Positions 14,944 to 24,198 of a DNA stretch of 44,845 nucleotides are shown here, piece after piece; within the stretch, counting starts at the first letter, position 1, and each line of letters begins with the position of its first letter. The position numbers were made by a program, and so were the translations under genes. The notes beneath the pieces were generated by a model that saw only the letters and a program-made list of their open reading frames with translations, was not told the origin of the DNA and ran no database searches. The stretch is from Thermoleophilaceae bacterium (GTDB lineage: Bacteria; Actinomycetota; Thermoleophilia; Solirubrobacterales; Thermoleophilaceae), in assembly GCA_025928265.1 (NCBI GenBank), contig JAICJV010000017.1:1-44845 (forward strand), written 5' to 3'.

Positions 14944-17487
14944 ATGAGGAAGCCGGCGCTCCTGGGAGCCGCTCTGTTCTCGATGCTTGTTTTCGCGCTG
15001 CCCGCGAGTGCCGCGCCCACGCTGTTGCCGCAGCTGAATCGCGCCGTCTCCGCGAGGGGCAAGGCCGCGAAGTCGTGTCCCGACCGCGCGACGCGCCGCG
15101 CACGCGGCGCCGCCCTCACCCGTTACCGCGCCCCGATGTCCGGCTTCGTCACGGCCCGCCTCACCGGCGCGCGCGGCGACTGGGACCTCGGCGTCGCCGA
15201 CGTCGCCGGCCGGCGCTCGCTCGGCACGTCCCGTGGCTTCGGGAATCGCGAGGTCGTCCAGACCTGGGTCGCGGCGGGGCAGAGGCTCTTGATCGCCAGT
15301 TGCCGCAGCGGGCGCAAGGCGTCACGCCGCGCGCGGCTGCGGGTGACACTCGCCGACGTCGCGCCGCCCGCGTCGCCGGGCACCCCGTCGCTGGTGCGCG
15401 TGACCGGGACCCAGAAGCAGATCACCGGGCTCGAGATGCTCGGCTTCGACGTGACCGAGAACCGCGGCGCGGGATGGGCCGACGTGGTCACGAGCGGGGG
15501 GTCGCAGCTCGACAAGCTCCGTCAGCTCGGGCTGAAGTTCCAGACGCGTGTGGCCGACCTCACCGCCGTCGCACTGCGCGCACGGCGCGCCGACGCGGCC
15601 TATCGCGTCAGTGTGGCCGGCAGGTCGCCGCTCCCGTCGGGTCGCACGGAGTACCGCACCTACGACGACATCCAGTCCGAGCTCAAGCAGCTCGTCGCGG
15701 CTCACCCCGACCGCGTCCGTCCGGTGACGCTGGGCCGGTCATATCAGGGCCGCGAACTGTCGGGTGTCGAGATCGCGAACGACGTGAAGTCGAAGGGCGA
15801 CGGCCGACCGGTCTATCTCGTCGTTGCCACCCACCACGCGCGCGAGTGGCCCGCCGCGGAGGCCGCGATGGAGTACGCGACGATGCTCGCGAACGCGGGC
15901 AGCGGCGATGCCCGCCTGAACAACCTCCTCGCGCGCGAGCGCACGGTGATCGTGCCGCTGATCAACCCGGACGGCTACGTCTCCACGCGCAACGCGGAGG
16001 CGGTCGACCCCTACGACAACACCGACCCGAACCGCGAGGACGGCTCGAACCTGCTGCACACGGGCGAGGCCGTCGCCCCTCCCGGCGGCATCTTCAGCTA
16101 CCGCCGCAAGAACTGCGCGGGCGACGTGCCGAGCCCCGACTTCCCGTGCGAGCTGCAGTCGGGCGTCGATCCCAACCGCAACTACGGCCAGTACTGGGGC
16201 GGCCCCGGCTCGAGCCCCGACCCGACGTCGCAGAGCTACCACGGTCCCGCGGCGTTCTCCGAGCCCGAGACGCAGGCGGTCCGCAACTGGACGCGCACCC
16301 ACCAGGTCACCGGCCTGGTCACGCTGCACAACGTGGCTGCGCTCGTGCTGCGGCCGCCGGGTGCGCACGACCAGGGCCTCGCGCCGGACGAGAAGAGCAT
16401 GAAGGCGCTCGGCGACGCGATGGCCGCGGCGGCGGGCTACACGTCGCAGTACGGCTGGCAGCTGTACGACACGACCGGCACGACGGAGGACTACACGTAC
16501 GCCGCGCAGGGCGGGTACGGCTACACGATCGAGATGGGACCGCCCAACGGCACCTTCCACGAGGCGTACCGGAAGGGCGTGGTGGACGAGTGGACCGGCG
16601 ACGGCGGCCACGGCGCGCAGCCGGGCAAGGGCCTGCGCGAGGCGCTGCTGCTCGCCGGCGAGGCGGCCGCGGACCCGAACGACCACTCGATCATCCGCGG
16701 CAGGGCCCCTCGCGGAGCCACGCTGAAGATCCGCCGCGACTTCCAGACCGTGACGAGCGAGTACTGCAAGAAGGGGCTCGACCCGGTCGCGATCAGCGAG
16801 ACGATCGGCGGGCCCTACTGCGTGCCCGGCCAGGAGGGCGGTCCGGACAAGCTGGCGGACTTCCTCGAGAGCGAGTTGCCGGTGGGGTCGAGCGGCCGCT
16901 ACCTGTGGCACACCGATCCGTCGACGCGGCCGTTCGTGGGCGGCGGGGCGGCCAGCTTCAAGCTCGACGGCTCGCCGACCGAGACCCAGACGCTCGGCGA
17001 GGGCAAGCCCGGCGACACGTTCGTGGGCGACTCGAAGTACTACCCCTTCACGATCAAGGGCGACGAGGGGCTCACGCGGCTCAACCTCACGTTCCCGAAC
17101 GCGGCCGAGGACTACGACCTCTACGCGTTCCGCTGCGACGGGGCGTGCGACAACGCGCCGAACCGGCCCGCCGGTGATCCCGACGACACGCAGATCGGCT
17201 CGTCGGGCGGCGCCAGCGGGGTTCAGGAGAAGATCGAGCTGGCACAGGGGACGCCCGCGGGCAGCAATTACTACGCGCGCGTGGACAACTTCCTCGGCCC
17301 GACCTCGACGTACAAGCTCACCCTCGACCGCTTCCAGGGCCACTGGGAGTACACGAAGGGCCACAGGGAGGCGTTCGTCATGACGTGCTCGCGCGGCGGC
17401 AAGGTGCGCGGCAAGCGCTCGCTGATCGTCGATCGCGGCAAGACCGCGGTGGCGAACTTCGGCAGGAGCTGCCGCCCGCTGCGCTGA
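14944..17487 (+). CDS. Secreted M14-family zinc carboxypeptidase
   Basis: An 847-residue exported peptidase. ATG 14944 opens a classical signal peptide (MRKPALLGAALFSMLVFALP, cleavage after ASAA) and is preferred over upstream in-frame starts. The M14 domain (about residues 230-590) shows THHAREWPAAEA (zinc His and Glu, near 297-302), DPNRNYGQYWGG (substrate-binding Arg), VTLHNVAAL (third zinc His) and YTIEMGPPNGTFH (catalytic Glu). A later region, roughly 690-800, resembles a bacterial pre-peptidase (PPC) beta-domain (FTIKGDEGLTRLNLTFP, DYDLYAFRC). It probably digests extracellular peptides. It is transcribed away from marR. Confidence 0.9.
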   Translation: MRKPALLGAALFSMLVFALPASAAPTLLPQLNRAVSARGKAAKSCPDRATRRARGAALTRYRAPMSGFVTARLTGARGDWDLGVADVAGRRSLGTSRGFGNREVVQTWVAAGQRLLIASCRSGRKASRRARLRVTLADVAPPASPGTPSLVRVTGTQKQITGLEMLGFDVTENRGAGWADVVTSGGSQLDKLRQLGLKFQTRVADLTAVALRARRADAAYRVSVAGRSPLPSGRTEYRTYDDIQSELKQLVAAHPDRVRPVTLGRSYQGRELSGVEIANDVKSKGDGRPVYLVVATHHAREWPAAEAAMEYATMLANAGSGDARLNNLLARERTVIVPLINPDGYVSTRNAEAVDPYDNTDPNREDGSNLLHTGEAVAPPGGIFSYRRKNCAGDVPSPDFPCELQSGVDPNRNYGQYWGGPGSSPDPTSQSYHGPAAFSEPETQAVRNWTRTHQVTGLVTLHNVAALVLRPPGAHDQGLAPDEKSMKALGDAMAAAAGYTSQYGWQLYDTTGTTEDYTYAAQGGYGYTIEMGPPNGTFHEAYRKGVVDEWTGDGGHGAQPGKGLREALLLAGEAAADPNDHSIIRGRAPRGATLKIRRDFQTVTSEYCKKGLDPVAISETIGGPYCVPGQEGGPDKLADFLESELPVGSSGRYLWHTDPSTRPFVGGGAASFKLDGSPTETQTLGEGKPGDTFVGDSKYYPFTIKGDEGLTRLNLTFPNAAEDYDLYAFRCDGACDNAPNRPAGDPDDTQIGSSGGASGVQEKIELAQGTPAGSNYYARVDNFLGPTSTYKLTLDRFQGHWEYTKGHREAFVMTCSRGGKVRGKRSLIVDRGKTAVANFGRSCRPLR

Positions 17488-17526
17488 CCGTTCCGTCCGG
17501 GGGGCTGCCTACGTTTGGTTGTCCCC

Positions 17527-18870
17527 ATGGAAGCCGCAACACCATTACGACACGCGCGTGTGAGGACGCTCGGCGACCGCGTGGTCGCCGACGGCCTCGT
17601 GATCGAGGACGAATGCGCCGTGCGGCTTGTGCGCGAGCGCGAGGAGCGCGGTGAGGATCCGGTGCGTCTGCTCCTCGACGCGATCGGCATCGGCGCCCGC
17701 GTGCTCGACCGCGAGTCGGCGGGCGCGAATGCCGACTTCGTGCGCGCGGAGCTCGAGAAGGTCACGCACGAGTTCGAGCAGGTGCTCTCCTCGCGCACGG
17801 GCGAGGTGAGCGAGGCGCTGGCCAAGAAGGTCGACGAGGCGTTCGGCGCCGAGGGCGGCCACGTGACCAAGGCGATCGAGCGGCACTTCTCCGACGACAG
17901 CTCGGCGGCGGTGCAGAACCGCGTGCGCCAGGTCGTGACCGAGGCGCTCGCGCAGGTGCAGCAGTCGCTCGTGCGGCAGTTCTCGTCGGCGGACTCGCAG
18001 AACCCGCTCGCGGAGTTCAAGCAGGGCGTGGTGCGGCAGGTGCACGCCGCGGCTGCCGAGCAGGGCAAGTCCCTGCGCGCTCTGGATGCGCGCATGGCGA
18101 CCATGCAGCAGGAGATCGCGGCGCTGCGCGTCGAGCGTGAGAAGCTGGCCGAGATCGAGGCCGAGCGCGAGCGCGGCACCGCCAAGGGGCGCACCTTCGA
18201 GGAGGAGGTTGCCGCGGCCATCGACCAGATCGCCGCCGTGCAGGGCGATGACTGCGAGGCCGTCGGCGACGTGTCCGACAGCGTCGGTCGCACCGGCGAC
18301 GTGGTGGTCGGCATCGACGGCTGCAGCGGCCCGTCGCGTGGGCGGATCGTCTTCGAGGCGAAGAACAGCAAGAAGTCGCGGCCGGACGCGCTGCGCGAGC
18401 TCGACCGTGCGCTCGAACAGCGCAACGCCGACTTCGCCGTGCTCGTCGTCCCGAACGAGGACAAGGTGCCGGCCAAGATGCGGCCGCTGCGCGAGTACAG
18501 CGGCGACAAGATGATCGTCACGTTCGACGCCGACGGCGAGGGGCCGCTCTCGCTGGAGCTCGCCTACTCCCTCGCCCGCGCGCGCGTTCTGATGCAGCGC
18601 TCGGAGTCGGAGGGCATCGACGCCTCGGCCGTGCACGACACGGTCGAGCGGGCGCTGAACGCGATGGAGATGGTGCGCGCCATCAAGTCCACGCTGAAGG
18701 GCGCGACCACGAACATCGAGAAGGCGCGCGGGGCGATCGACACGATGGCCGCGCAGGTGCGCGACCACCTGCAGCACGTCGACGAGCTGGTGCGCGCGAG
18801 CGAGACGGGCGAGGGCGGCGAGGAGTCGCCCGCGGCGCCCGAGCCCGATCCGCAGAGCTCGCTGATCTAG
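17527..18870 (+). CDS. Coiled-coil protein with PD-(D/E)XK nuclease-like core
   Basis: The 447-residue protein has no signal peptide. Residues about 70-215 are strongly helical and charged, ending in a coiled coil (QQEIAALRVEREKLAEIEAE). Residues about 220-330 read like a restriction-endonuclease-fold core: KGRTFEEEVAAAI, then TGDVVVGI with D258, then RIVFEAKNSKK with E277 and K279, giving the D...ExK triad, and ADFAVLVVPN afterwards. This resembles DUF2130-type proteins, which combine coiled coils with a nuclease-like domain and have no settled role. A helical C-terminus with an acidic Pro tail follows. ATG 17527 is chosen; TTG 17515 is possible. A DNA-directed function is inference. Confidence 0.72.
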   Translation: MEAATPLRHARVRTLGDRVVADGLVIEDECAVRLVREREERGEDPVRLLLDAIGIGARVLDRESAGANADFVRAELEKVTHEFEQVLSSRTGEVSEALAKKVDEAFGAEGGHVTKAIERHFSDDSSAAVQNRVRQVVTEALAQVQQSLVRQFSSADSQNPLAEFKQGVVRQVHAAAAEQGKSLRALDARMATMQQEIAALRVEREKLAEIEAERERGTAKGRTFEEEVAAAIDQIAAVQGDDCEAVGDVSDSVGRTGDVVVGIDGCSGPSRGRIVFEAKNSKKSRPDALRELDRALEQRNADFAVLVVPNEDKVPAKMRPLREYSGDKMIVTFDADGEGPLSLELAYSLARARVLMQRSESEGIDASAVHDTVERALNAMEMVRAIKSTLKGATTNIEKARGAIDTMAAQVRDHLQHVDELVRASETGEGGEESPAAPEPDPQSSLI

Positions 18871-18945
18871 CTCTTTGCGGGCGGGATCTGCGCGGGCTGG
18901 CTGCATCCACCGATGACTTCCACACCGGCAGCCCGTCAATAGGGC

Positions 18946-19584
18946 ATGAGCCAACTCACCGCACAGATATCGATGTCGCTCGACGGCTACGTCGCCGGGC
19001 CGAACGAGAGCATGGAGAACCCGATCGGCGCGGGCGGCATGCGCCTGCACGAGTGGGCCTTCGCCACGGCGAGCTGGAATGCCCAGCACGGCAGGTCGGG
19101 CGGCGAGGACAACGCCGATTCCAAGGTCGTGGACGAGGTCACCGCGAACATCGGCGCCTACATCATGGGCCGCAACATGTTCGGCCCGCCGCCGGGCACG
19201 TCCGACCCGGACTGGAAGGGCTGGTGGGACGACGAACCGCCGTTCCACGTGCCGGTCTTCGTGCTCACGCACCACCAGCGGGAGCCGCTGGAGATGCAGG
19301 GCGGCACCACGTTCACGTTCGTCACGGACGGCATCGAGTCGGCGCTCGAGCGGGCGCGCAGCGCTGCGGGCGACAGGGACGTGGCCATCGCGGGTGGCGC
19401 GAGCGCGATCCAGCAATACCTCGCGGCGGGGCTGCTCGACGAGCTGCACCTGCACGTCGTCCCCGTGCTGCTGGGCGGCGGCAAGCGCCTGCTCGACAAC
19501 GCGGGCGACCCGAAGCTCGAGCCGGTCGACGTCGTGGCGTCACCGGCAGTGACGCACGTGAAGTACCGCGTCGTGCGGAACTAG
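18946..19584 (+). CDS. Dihydrofolate reductase-like (RibD C-terminal domain) protein
   Basis: A 212-residue protein of the YwjB/YyaP type related to the RibD C-terminal reductase domain: LTAQISMSLDGYVAGPNES at the N-terminus, NIGAYIMGRNMFG, VFVLTHHQREPL, DVAIAGGASAIQQYLAAGLL, and HVVPVLLGGGKRLL. The NADPH-binding glycine-rich segment is present. True folate activity is unproven for this group. The gene ends in a CTAG shared with the opposite-strand lipoprotein stop, so their stops overlap by four bases. Confidence 0.88.
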   Translation: MSQLTAQISMSLDGYVAGPNESMENPIGAGGMRLHEWAFATASWNAQHGRSGGEDNADSKVVDEVTANIGAYIMGRNMFGPPPGTSDPDWKGWWDDEPPFHVPVFVLTHHQREPLEMQGGTTFTFVTDGIESALERARSAAGDRDVAIAGGASAIQQYLAAGLLDELHLHVVPVLLGGGKRLLDNAGDPKLEPVDVVASPAVTHVKYRVVRN

Positions 19585-20018
19585 GGCAGGAGGACCTGGC
19601 CGGAGGAGTTCTTGCGCGGCGGCCCGACGTCGAGCTTCGCCGGCTTGAGCTCGTTCTGGACCGCCTTGCTCGACCCGGCCTTCACCTGGTAGCGGCCCTG
19701 CACGAGCGTCTGCTGGAGGGTGGCGGTGTCGAGCGGGTTGATCGGCCCGACGGTGTCGGTCGTGCTGCCACCGTCGAGCGTGATCGTGTGGGCGTCCTGC
19801 GTCTGGTTCGAGATGATCAGCCGCACCGGTCCGCCGCCCACCCGGTTGGGGGAGACCGTCACGCCCTTGGCGGTGATGACGCCGGTGAGCTGCACGGGCA
19901 CGGGCGGGCGCGGGTTGTTCTCGAACTTGCCGCCGCTGCCGCATCCTGTCGCGCCGATGGCGATCAGTGCCAGGAATGCGGCGCCGTAGAACGGTCCGCG
20001 TGTGAGCATCCCCCTCAT
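19581..20018 (-). CDS. Small lipoprotein of unknown function
   Basis: A 145-residue protein with a signal peptide (FYGAAFLALIAIGATGC) and lipobox ATGC at cysteine 26, so probably anchored to the outer membrane leaflet. The mature part (VQLTGVITAKGVTVSPNRVG, VRLIISNQTQDAHTITLDGG) reads as a beta-sandwich and recalls cupredoxin-like folds, but no copper ligand set is evident. Function unknown. The stop overlaps that of the dihydrofolate-reductase-like gene, and 15 bases separate it from the acyltransferase stop upstream on the same strand. Confidence 0.75.
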   Translation of the reverse strand: MRGMLTRGPFYGAAFLALIAIGATGCGSGGKFENNPRPPVPVQLTGVITAKGVTVSPNRVGGGPVRLIISNQTQDAHTITLDGGSTTDTVGPINPLDTATLQQTLVQGRYQVKAGSSKAVQNELKPAKLDVGPPRKNSSGQVLLP

Positions 20019-20033
20019 TCCCCGGCCGGAACC

Positions 20034-21065
20034 CTAGCCGAACCAGACAGACTTTCGCTCCGCAACGAGGTGGTCGACCTCCGTCTGGATGCGCTCGCGC
20101 ACCTGTTCGGCGAGTCGCTGCACGAGCTCGAGGTCGTCGGCGTCCGACGGGCTGTAGCCGTCGAAGCTGATCGGCTCGAGGAACCTGATCTTGAACTTCG
20201 CGGGCAGGTACATGAGGCCTGCGGCCAGCCCGAAGTGCGGGAACGCGTGGTTCACCGGGAAGTAGATCAGCCCCGTCAGCCGCTGCAGCAGCGGCACGTG
20301 CGCGAAGATCGGCATCGCCTCCTCGGCGCCGACAACAGCGACCGGCACGATCGGCACGCCTGCGCGGATCGCCGTCTTCACGAAGCCGCCGCGGCCGAAG
20401 CGCCGTAGCCGGTAGCGCTGCCAGTACAGCTTGCGCGAGCCCTTCTGCCCCTCGGGGAAGACGAGCACGAGCCGACCCTCGTCGCGCAGGAGCCGCTGCG
20501 CGTTCGCCCCGTGCGCGGGCACGAGCCCGATCTTGTTGGCGAGCATCCCGACACCGGGATATCCCTTGAACCAGTGCTCGCCGAGCATGTACAGCGGCCG
20601 CGACTCCGGATGCTCGTTGCGGATGGCCTGCATGATCATCGGGGCGTCCGGAGGCAGCGCGCCGGAGTGGTTGGACACGAGCAGCGCGCCGCCGTGCGAC
20701 GGCACGTTCTCGACGCCCTCCTGCTCGACCCGGAACCAGTAGCGGTAGTAGAAGTTGAGCGCCGGCTCGACCAGCTGGAAGACACGCTCCGACCGGCCCC
20801 AGTCGTCGACCTCGCGCCCGGGCTCGTGGCGCGGGATCAGATCGCGCAGGAGACGCGGCTGCGGGATCGCCGGCGAGTCGGCCGGGAGCCGGATGTCGAG
20901 CGGGTCGGCCCGCGGGTCGAACGACTCAGGCTCCGCGCGCGGCTCCTCGGCGCCCGCACTCGTCGTGAGCGGGCCACCGAGCAGCGGGCTGTCGGCGCTT
21001 AGGTGCCCTCGACCAGCTGGCGCTCGTCGTCTAGCTGCTTGAGCCTCTTCTGGAGGCGGTCCCAC
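20034..21065 (-). CDS. PlsC-like lysophospholipid / diacylglycerol acyltransferase
   Basis: The 343-residue frame holds a PlsC-superfamily acyltransferase from residue ~125: LLVSNHSGALPPDAP (a looser form of the HX4D motif), then VFPEGQKGSRK (the FPEG motif) and a VPIVPVAVVGAEEAMP strand. The NHSG...D spacing looks more like the TMEM68/diacylglycerol-acyltransferase branch than like PlsC itself. ATG 21065 is the only usual start codon before the conserved region, which makes the first 67 bases overlap the small gene upstream in another frame. About 70 low-complexity residues come before the domain, so a rarer start further in is possible. It acts on membrane lipids; the acceptor is unknown. 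Confidence 0.85.
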   Translation of the reverse strand: MGPPPEEAQAARRRAPAGRGHLSADSPLLGGPLTTSAGAEEPRAEPESFDPRADPLDIRLPADSPAIPQPRLLRDLIPRHEPGREVDDWGRSERVFQLVEPALNFYYRYWFRVEQEGVENVPSHGGALLVSNHSGALPPDAPMIMQAIRNEHPESRPLYMLGEHWFKGYPGVGMLANKIGLVPAHGANAQRLLRDEGRLVLVFPEGQKGSRKLYWQRYRLRRFGRGGFVKTAIRAGVPIVPVAVVGAEEAMPIFAHVPLLQRLTGLIYFPVNHAFPHFGLAAGLMYLPAKFKIRFLEPISFDGYSPSDADDLELVQRLAEQVRERIQTEVDHLVAERKSVWFG

Positions 21066-21238
21066 GATTTGTCCTCAGCGTCCTCGTAGTCACGTCCCTT
21101 GAGCTCTCGCAGCTCCCCGGTGTAGTCCGCCCACGCCTGACGCGTACGCGACTCGATGTCCGCGAGCCTGCGTGCTTGTTGGTCCGAGATGTAGGTGGTC
21201 ATCCGCGTGTCAGGCCGTCGGGTGAACGATTGGGTCAT
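20999..21238 (-). CDS. Small charged helical protein
   Basis: A 79-residue protein dominated by charged helix (RRLADIESRTRQAWADY, DRLQKRLKQLDDERQL), likely a short coiled coil or helical hairpin. I do not recognise a family. ATG 21238 has GGGG upstream; ATG 21202 is an alternative that trims twelve residues. Its 3' end overlaps the acyltransferase gene by 67 bases, which could couple the two. Codon use looks like its neighbours, which supports it being real. Confidence 0.55.
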   Translation of the reverse strand: MTQSFTRRPDTRMTTYISDQQARRLADIESRTRQAWADYTGELRELKGRDYEDAEDKSWDRLQKRLKQLDDERQLVEGT

Positions 21239-21310
21239 CGTACCCCGGATAGCGGCGGCTACACCAGTGGCAACTTCGCGCCTGGACGAGTTGGCAGTGG
21301 GCCGCGCGCC

Positions 21311-23179
21311 TCAGCGGGCGGTGCGGAACGACCAGGTGCGCGCGCCCGTGGACAGCTGGTTCGCGCCGAGGTCCTCGACGTCGCGGCTGATCCGGATCGT
21401 GTAGCGCGTACCGGCCTTGAGGCGCTTGCGCGGCTTCACGACGAGCTTGCGCCCCGACGTGAGCTTGACCTTCGCGCGCACCTTCTTCCTGTGCGGGCCG
21501 ACGAGCACGATGGTCCGCGTGCCGACGTTCATCATCGGCTCGGAGAAGTTGATCCGGATCGACGGCTTGCGCGCGACGCCGCGGCGGCCGGCGCCCGGGC
21601 TGCGCTTGCGGATCGACGGCGGCTTGAAGTCGGTCGAGATGCGCGCGGTCACCTTCGCGCCGTCACCGATCCACTCCCAGTCCTGGAGCGAGCGCGAGAA
21701 GCGGCCGGTCGTCCGGCCGTCGCCGTTGATCAGCACGGCGGTGATCCGCGTGAAGCGGCCGGTGTCCGGGAGCGTGACGCTGCCGGGGCCGCCCTTCGGC
21801 ATCCGCGTGATCGCCGAGGTCGAGGTGCCGGTGAACTGGTCGCCCTCGCGGCCGACGAGAGCCACGGCCGTCTCCACGCCGCGCGGCGAGTTGAGGACGA
21901 CCTTGAGGCGCGGCGCCGGGGTGGGCGTGACGTCGACGAGGCCGAAGGTGGTGTGGTCGAGCCGGCCGCCCGCGCCGCCCACGTCGGCCTTCAGGTGGAT
22001 CAGGCGCCCGTTCGAGCCCTCGCGCACGCGCTCCATGTCCGGGAAGGTGTTGCCCTCCGCGAACGGGCTGTTCGCGTCCCTCCACTCGGCGGTGTCGGCT
22101 GCGAACTGCGTGAACGCGGAGTAGAAGCTCGAGCCGTGCGCGGCGAGCGCCTGGTCGTACGCGCCGGGGGCGAACGACTTCGGCCGCGTGGTGAGCGAGT
22201 GCTCCCAGGCGACGCGCGGCAGGTCCTGCCCGTACTTGGTGTCGAGCCAGCGGTTCCAGACCGTGTCGCCGTAGACCTTCACGTTGCTCGGGTCGTCGGA
22301 GCGCTGCGCGTTGAACGTGGTCAGCGGGATGAACGACATCCGCGCCCACGGCGTCAGGTACTGGAGGTAGTCGTTGACATCGGTGTAGACCTTGTCCTCC
22401 ATCCACACCGCGGTCGACTCGAACATCCAGGTGTCCTGCGCGACGTCGTAGCCGAACTGGAGCACGTGGTTGTACTCGTGCGCGGCGGTGACCTCCATCG
22501 GCGGCAGCGCGTCGCCCCCGTACTTGCTGAACTGCGCGGCGCTGTAGTCGTTGTCCATCACCAGGTAGGCGTACTGCGTGAGCGAGCGGCCCTGGTTCGG
22601 GTCGGGCGCGGAGTAGCCGTAGATGCCCTGGCCACCGATGTCCTTGATGTAGACGTCGGTCTTGTTCATGCAGAACGCCTGCGCGCCGGGGCAGCCCTTC
22701 GAGCCGTCGGACTTCGGCGCCTTCCAGCCGAGCTGCCCGTTCTCGATGTTGTAGACGTTCTCGAACACGCCGCTCATCTGGTCGACGTAAGCCCTCGACG
22801 GCGGGGCGTCGGCGGTGGTAGCCACGTAGTGGATGCAGAAATGGGGGCTGCAGACCGGCGGCTGCTCGGGCACCGAGTAGCCCGACTCGTTGGCGGCGGT
22901 CTCGCCCTGCGTCGGCCGCGCGAGCAGGCGGCGCGCGCGCGTGCGGTCGGAGCCCTGGAGCGCCGGCAGCTTCACGGCAAGCTCCTTGAGGAGCGGCGTG
23001 AGCTCGACGCTGCGCCCGCGGCCCGCGAATGCGGCCTCGGCCTTGTGCAGCGTGGCCTTCGGCGAGGGCGAGTCGGAGCCGTCCGAGACGGTGCCGAAGT
23101 GCTGGATCGACGCGGAAGCGGCTCCGGGGAGCCCCAGCGCAAGTGAGAGGACCAGAAGTGGGAGTGTGCGCTTGGACAT
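21311..23179 (-). CDS. Secreted HExxH metalloprotease with Ig-like C-terminal domain
   Basis: A 622-residue exported protein with a signal peptide (TLPLLVLSLALGLPGAASAS). The protease core has AAHEYNHVLQFGYD (zinc HExxH near 234-238) and, about 20 residues later, WMFESTAVWMED with a Glu that could be the third ligand, a gluzincin-like layout resembling the MXAN_6640 group of putative metalloendopeptidases. Several Cys in CSPHFC and KGCPGAQAFC may form disulfides. The last about 105 residues form an Ig-like (Big_5-type) domain: INFSEPMMNVGTRTIVLV, LVVKPRKRLKAGTRYTI, ending TWSFRTAR. It probably digests or binds extracellular protein; no substrate is evident. Confidence 0.82.
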   Translation of the reverse strand: MSKRTLPLLVLSLALGLPGAASASIQHFGTVSDGSDSPSPKATLHKAEAAFAGRGRSVELTPLLKELAVKLPALQGSDRTRARRLLARPTQGETAANESGYSVPEQPPVCSPHFCIHYVATTADAPPSRAYVDQMSGVFENVYNIENGQLGWKAPKSDGSKGCPGAQAFCMNKTDVYIKDIGGQGIYGYSAPDPNQGRSLTQYAYLVMDNDYSAAQFSKYGGDALPPMEVTAAHEYNHVLQFGYDVAQDTWMFESTAVWMEDKVYTDVNDYLQYLTPWARMSFIPLTTFNAQRSDDPSNVKVYGDTVWNRWLDTKYGQDLPRVAWEHSLTTRPKSFAPGAYDQALAAHGSSFYSAFTQFAADTAEWRDANSPFAEGNTFPDMERVREGSNGRLIHLKADVGGAGGRLDHTTFGLVDVTPTPAPRLKVVLNSPRGVETAVALVGREGDQFTGTSTSAITRMPKGGPGSVTLPDTGRFTRITAVLINGDGRTTGRFSRSLQDWEWIGDGAKVTARISTDFKPPSIRKRSPGAGRRGVARKPSIRINFSEPMMNVGTRTIVLVGPHRKKVRAKVKLTSGRKLVVKPRKRLKAGTRYTIRISRDVEDLGANQLSTGARTWSFRTAR

Positions 23180-23246
23180 CCGGGGGGTGGGAGCTACACC
23201 CGTTCAACCAGCGCGGCGGCGCGCAGTTGCGGGAATTTCTCCCAAG

Positions 23247-24164
23247 TTAGCCCGAGAATGGCGGGGCCGCTACCACAGCATCGGCTCCGGACCCTCCGAC
23301 CTTGACCTCGTCGCCCGGACCGACCTCGCGCCGCAGGACGGCCAGCGCGATCGGGCCGTGGACAGGCGAGATTGTGGCCGATCCGATCTGGCCGACCACG
23401 CGATCTCCGGAGCGGACCTCGTCGCCGTGGCTCGCGGGCTCCGACAGCCGCAGCCCGCGGAGGTGGCGGTTGGGCTTGCCCTTGTAGTGGAGCCGCGCGA
23501 CCGTCTCCTGGCCGACGTAGCAGCCCTTCGTGAAGCTCACGGCGCGGTCGTTCAGCCCCGCCTCCTGGGGCATCGTCTCGGAGCCCATGTCGAGGCCGAG
23601 CCGCGGCCGGCCCGACTCGATCCGCACGCACTCCGCGGCGTCCTCGGACACGGCCTCGATCCCGAGCGCGGCCCGGACCCCGTCGGCGTCGGTCGTGAGG
23701 CAGATGACGTCGACGCCGAGGTCCGTGGCCACGTACATGCCGTGCTCACCCTCGACCCACGCGTGCTCCTGCTCAGGCGGCGCCACGTCGAGCGCGTCGC
23801 GCGCGGCCGGGCCGATCAGCGACAGGATCGCGTACCGCTCGCTCACGTCCTCGCTCTGGACGTCGCGGCCGATGCTGTACATGCTCGCGTTGCGCGCGAT
23901 CACCGGGAGAGCGACCGGCTCGGTGTCGAGCCAGATGAAGTCGGCGCCGCGCAGGACGCGCATGTCGGCCGCCATCTTCCCCTTGTGGGTGAGGAGCGCC
24001 GCGTAGCAGCCGCTGCCGGGTTCGAGCGCCTCGACGTCGTTCGTGATCTGCCCCTGCAGGTACTCGGCGGCCTCGGTCCCGGTCAGGCGCAGCTTGCCGC
24101 GATACGAGCGGTCGACAAGTCCGGCGGACTCACGCAGGCGGTCGTACTCGGTCGTCGCGATCAC
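23247..24164 (-). CDS. ygfZ: YgfZ/GcvT-family folate-binding protein
   Basis: A 305-residue protein with the YgfZ/CAF17 hallmark KGCYVGQET followed by VARLHYKGKPNRHLRGL; upstream are LQGQITNDV and YAALLTHKGKMAAD. In E. coli and mitochondria these proteins use tetrahydrofolate and a reactive Cys in that motif to help build or repair certain Fe-S enzymes. The ATG at 24164 is preceded by a short divergent region to the gene at 24199. No Fe-S assembly genes are adjacent, but the radical SAM FbiC encoded nearby is one possible client (speculative). Confidence 0.92.
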   Translation of the reverse strand: MIATTEYDRLRESAGLVDRSYRGKLRLTGTEAAEYLQGQITNDVEALEPGSGCYAALLTHKGKMAADMRVLRGADFIWLDTEPVALPVIARNASMYSIGRDVQSEDVSERYAILSLIGPAARDALDVAPPEQEHAWVEGEHGMYVATDLGVDVICLTTDADGVRAALGIEAVSEDAAECVRIESGRPRLGLDMGSETMPQEAGLNDRAVSFTKGCYVGQETVARLHYKGKPNRHLRGLRLSEPASHGDEVRSGDRVVGQIGSATISPVHGPIALAVLRREVGPGDEVKVGGSGADAVVAAPPFSG

Positions 24165-24198
24165 GCTTTCGATTGTAGGGCCGGGTACTGTTCGGCCC

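Noticed and set aside
17527-18870. Calling the coiled-coil nuclease-like protein RmuC
   Set aside because: The long coiled arm and nuclease-like core are similar in plan, but the typical RmuC motifs are not seen; the DUF2130-like comparison fits better and is still tentative.
21176-23146. Long plus-strand frame opposite the secreted metalloprotease
   Set aside because: The minus-strand product has a signal peptide, HExxH and an Ig-like domain; the plus-strand product is Arg/Ala/Val-rich filler.
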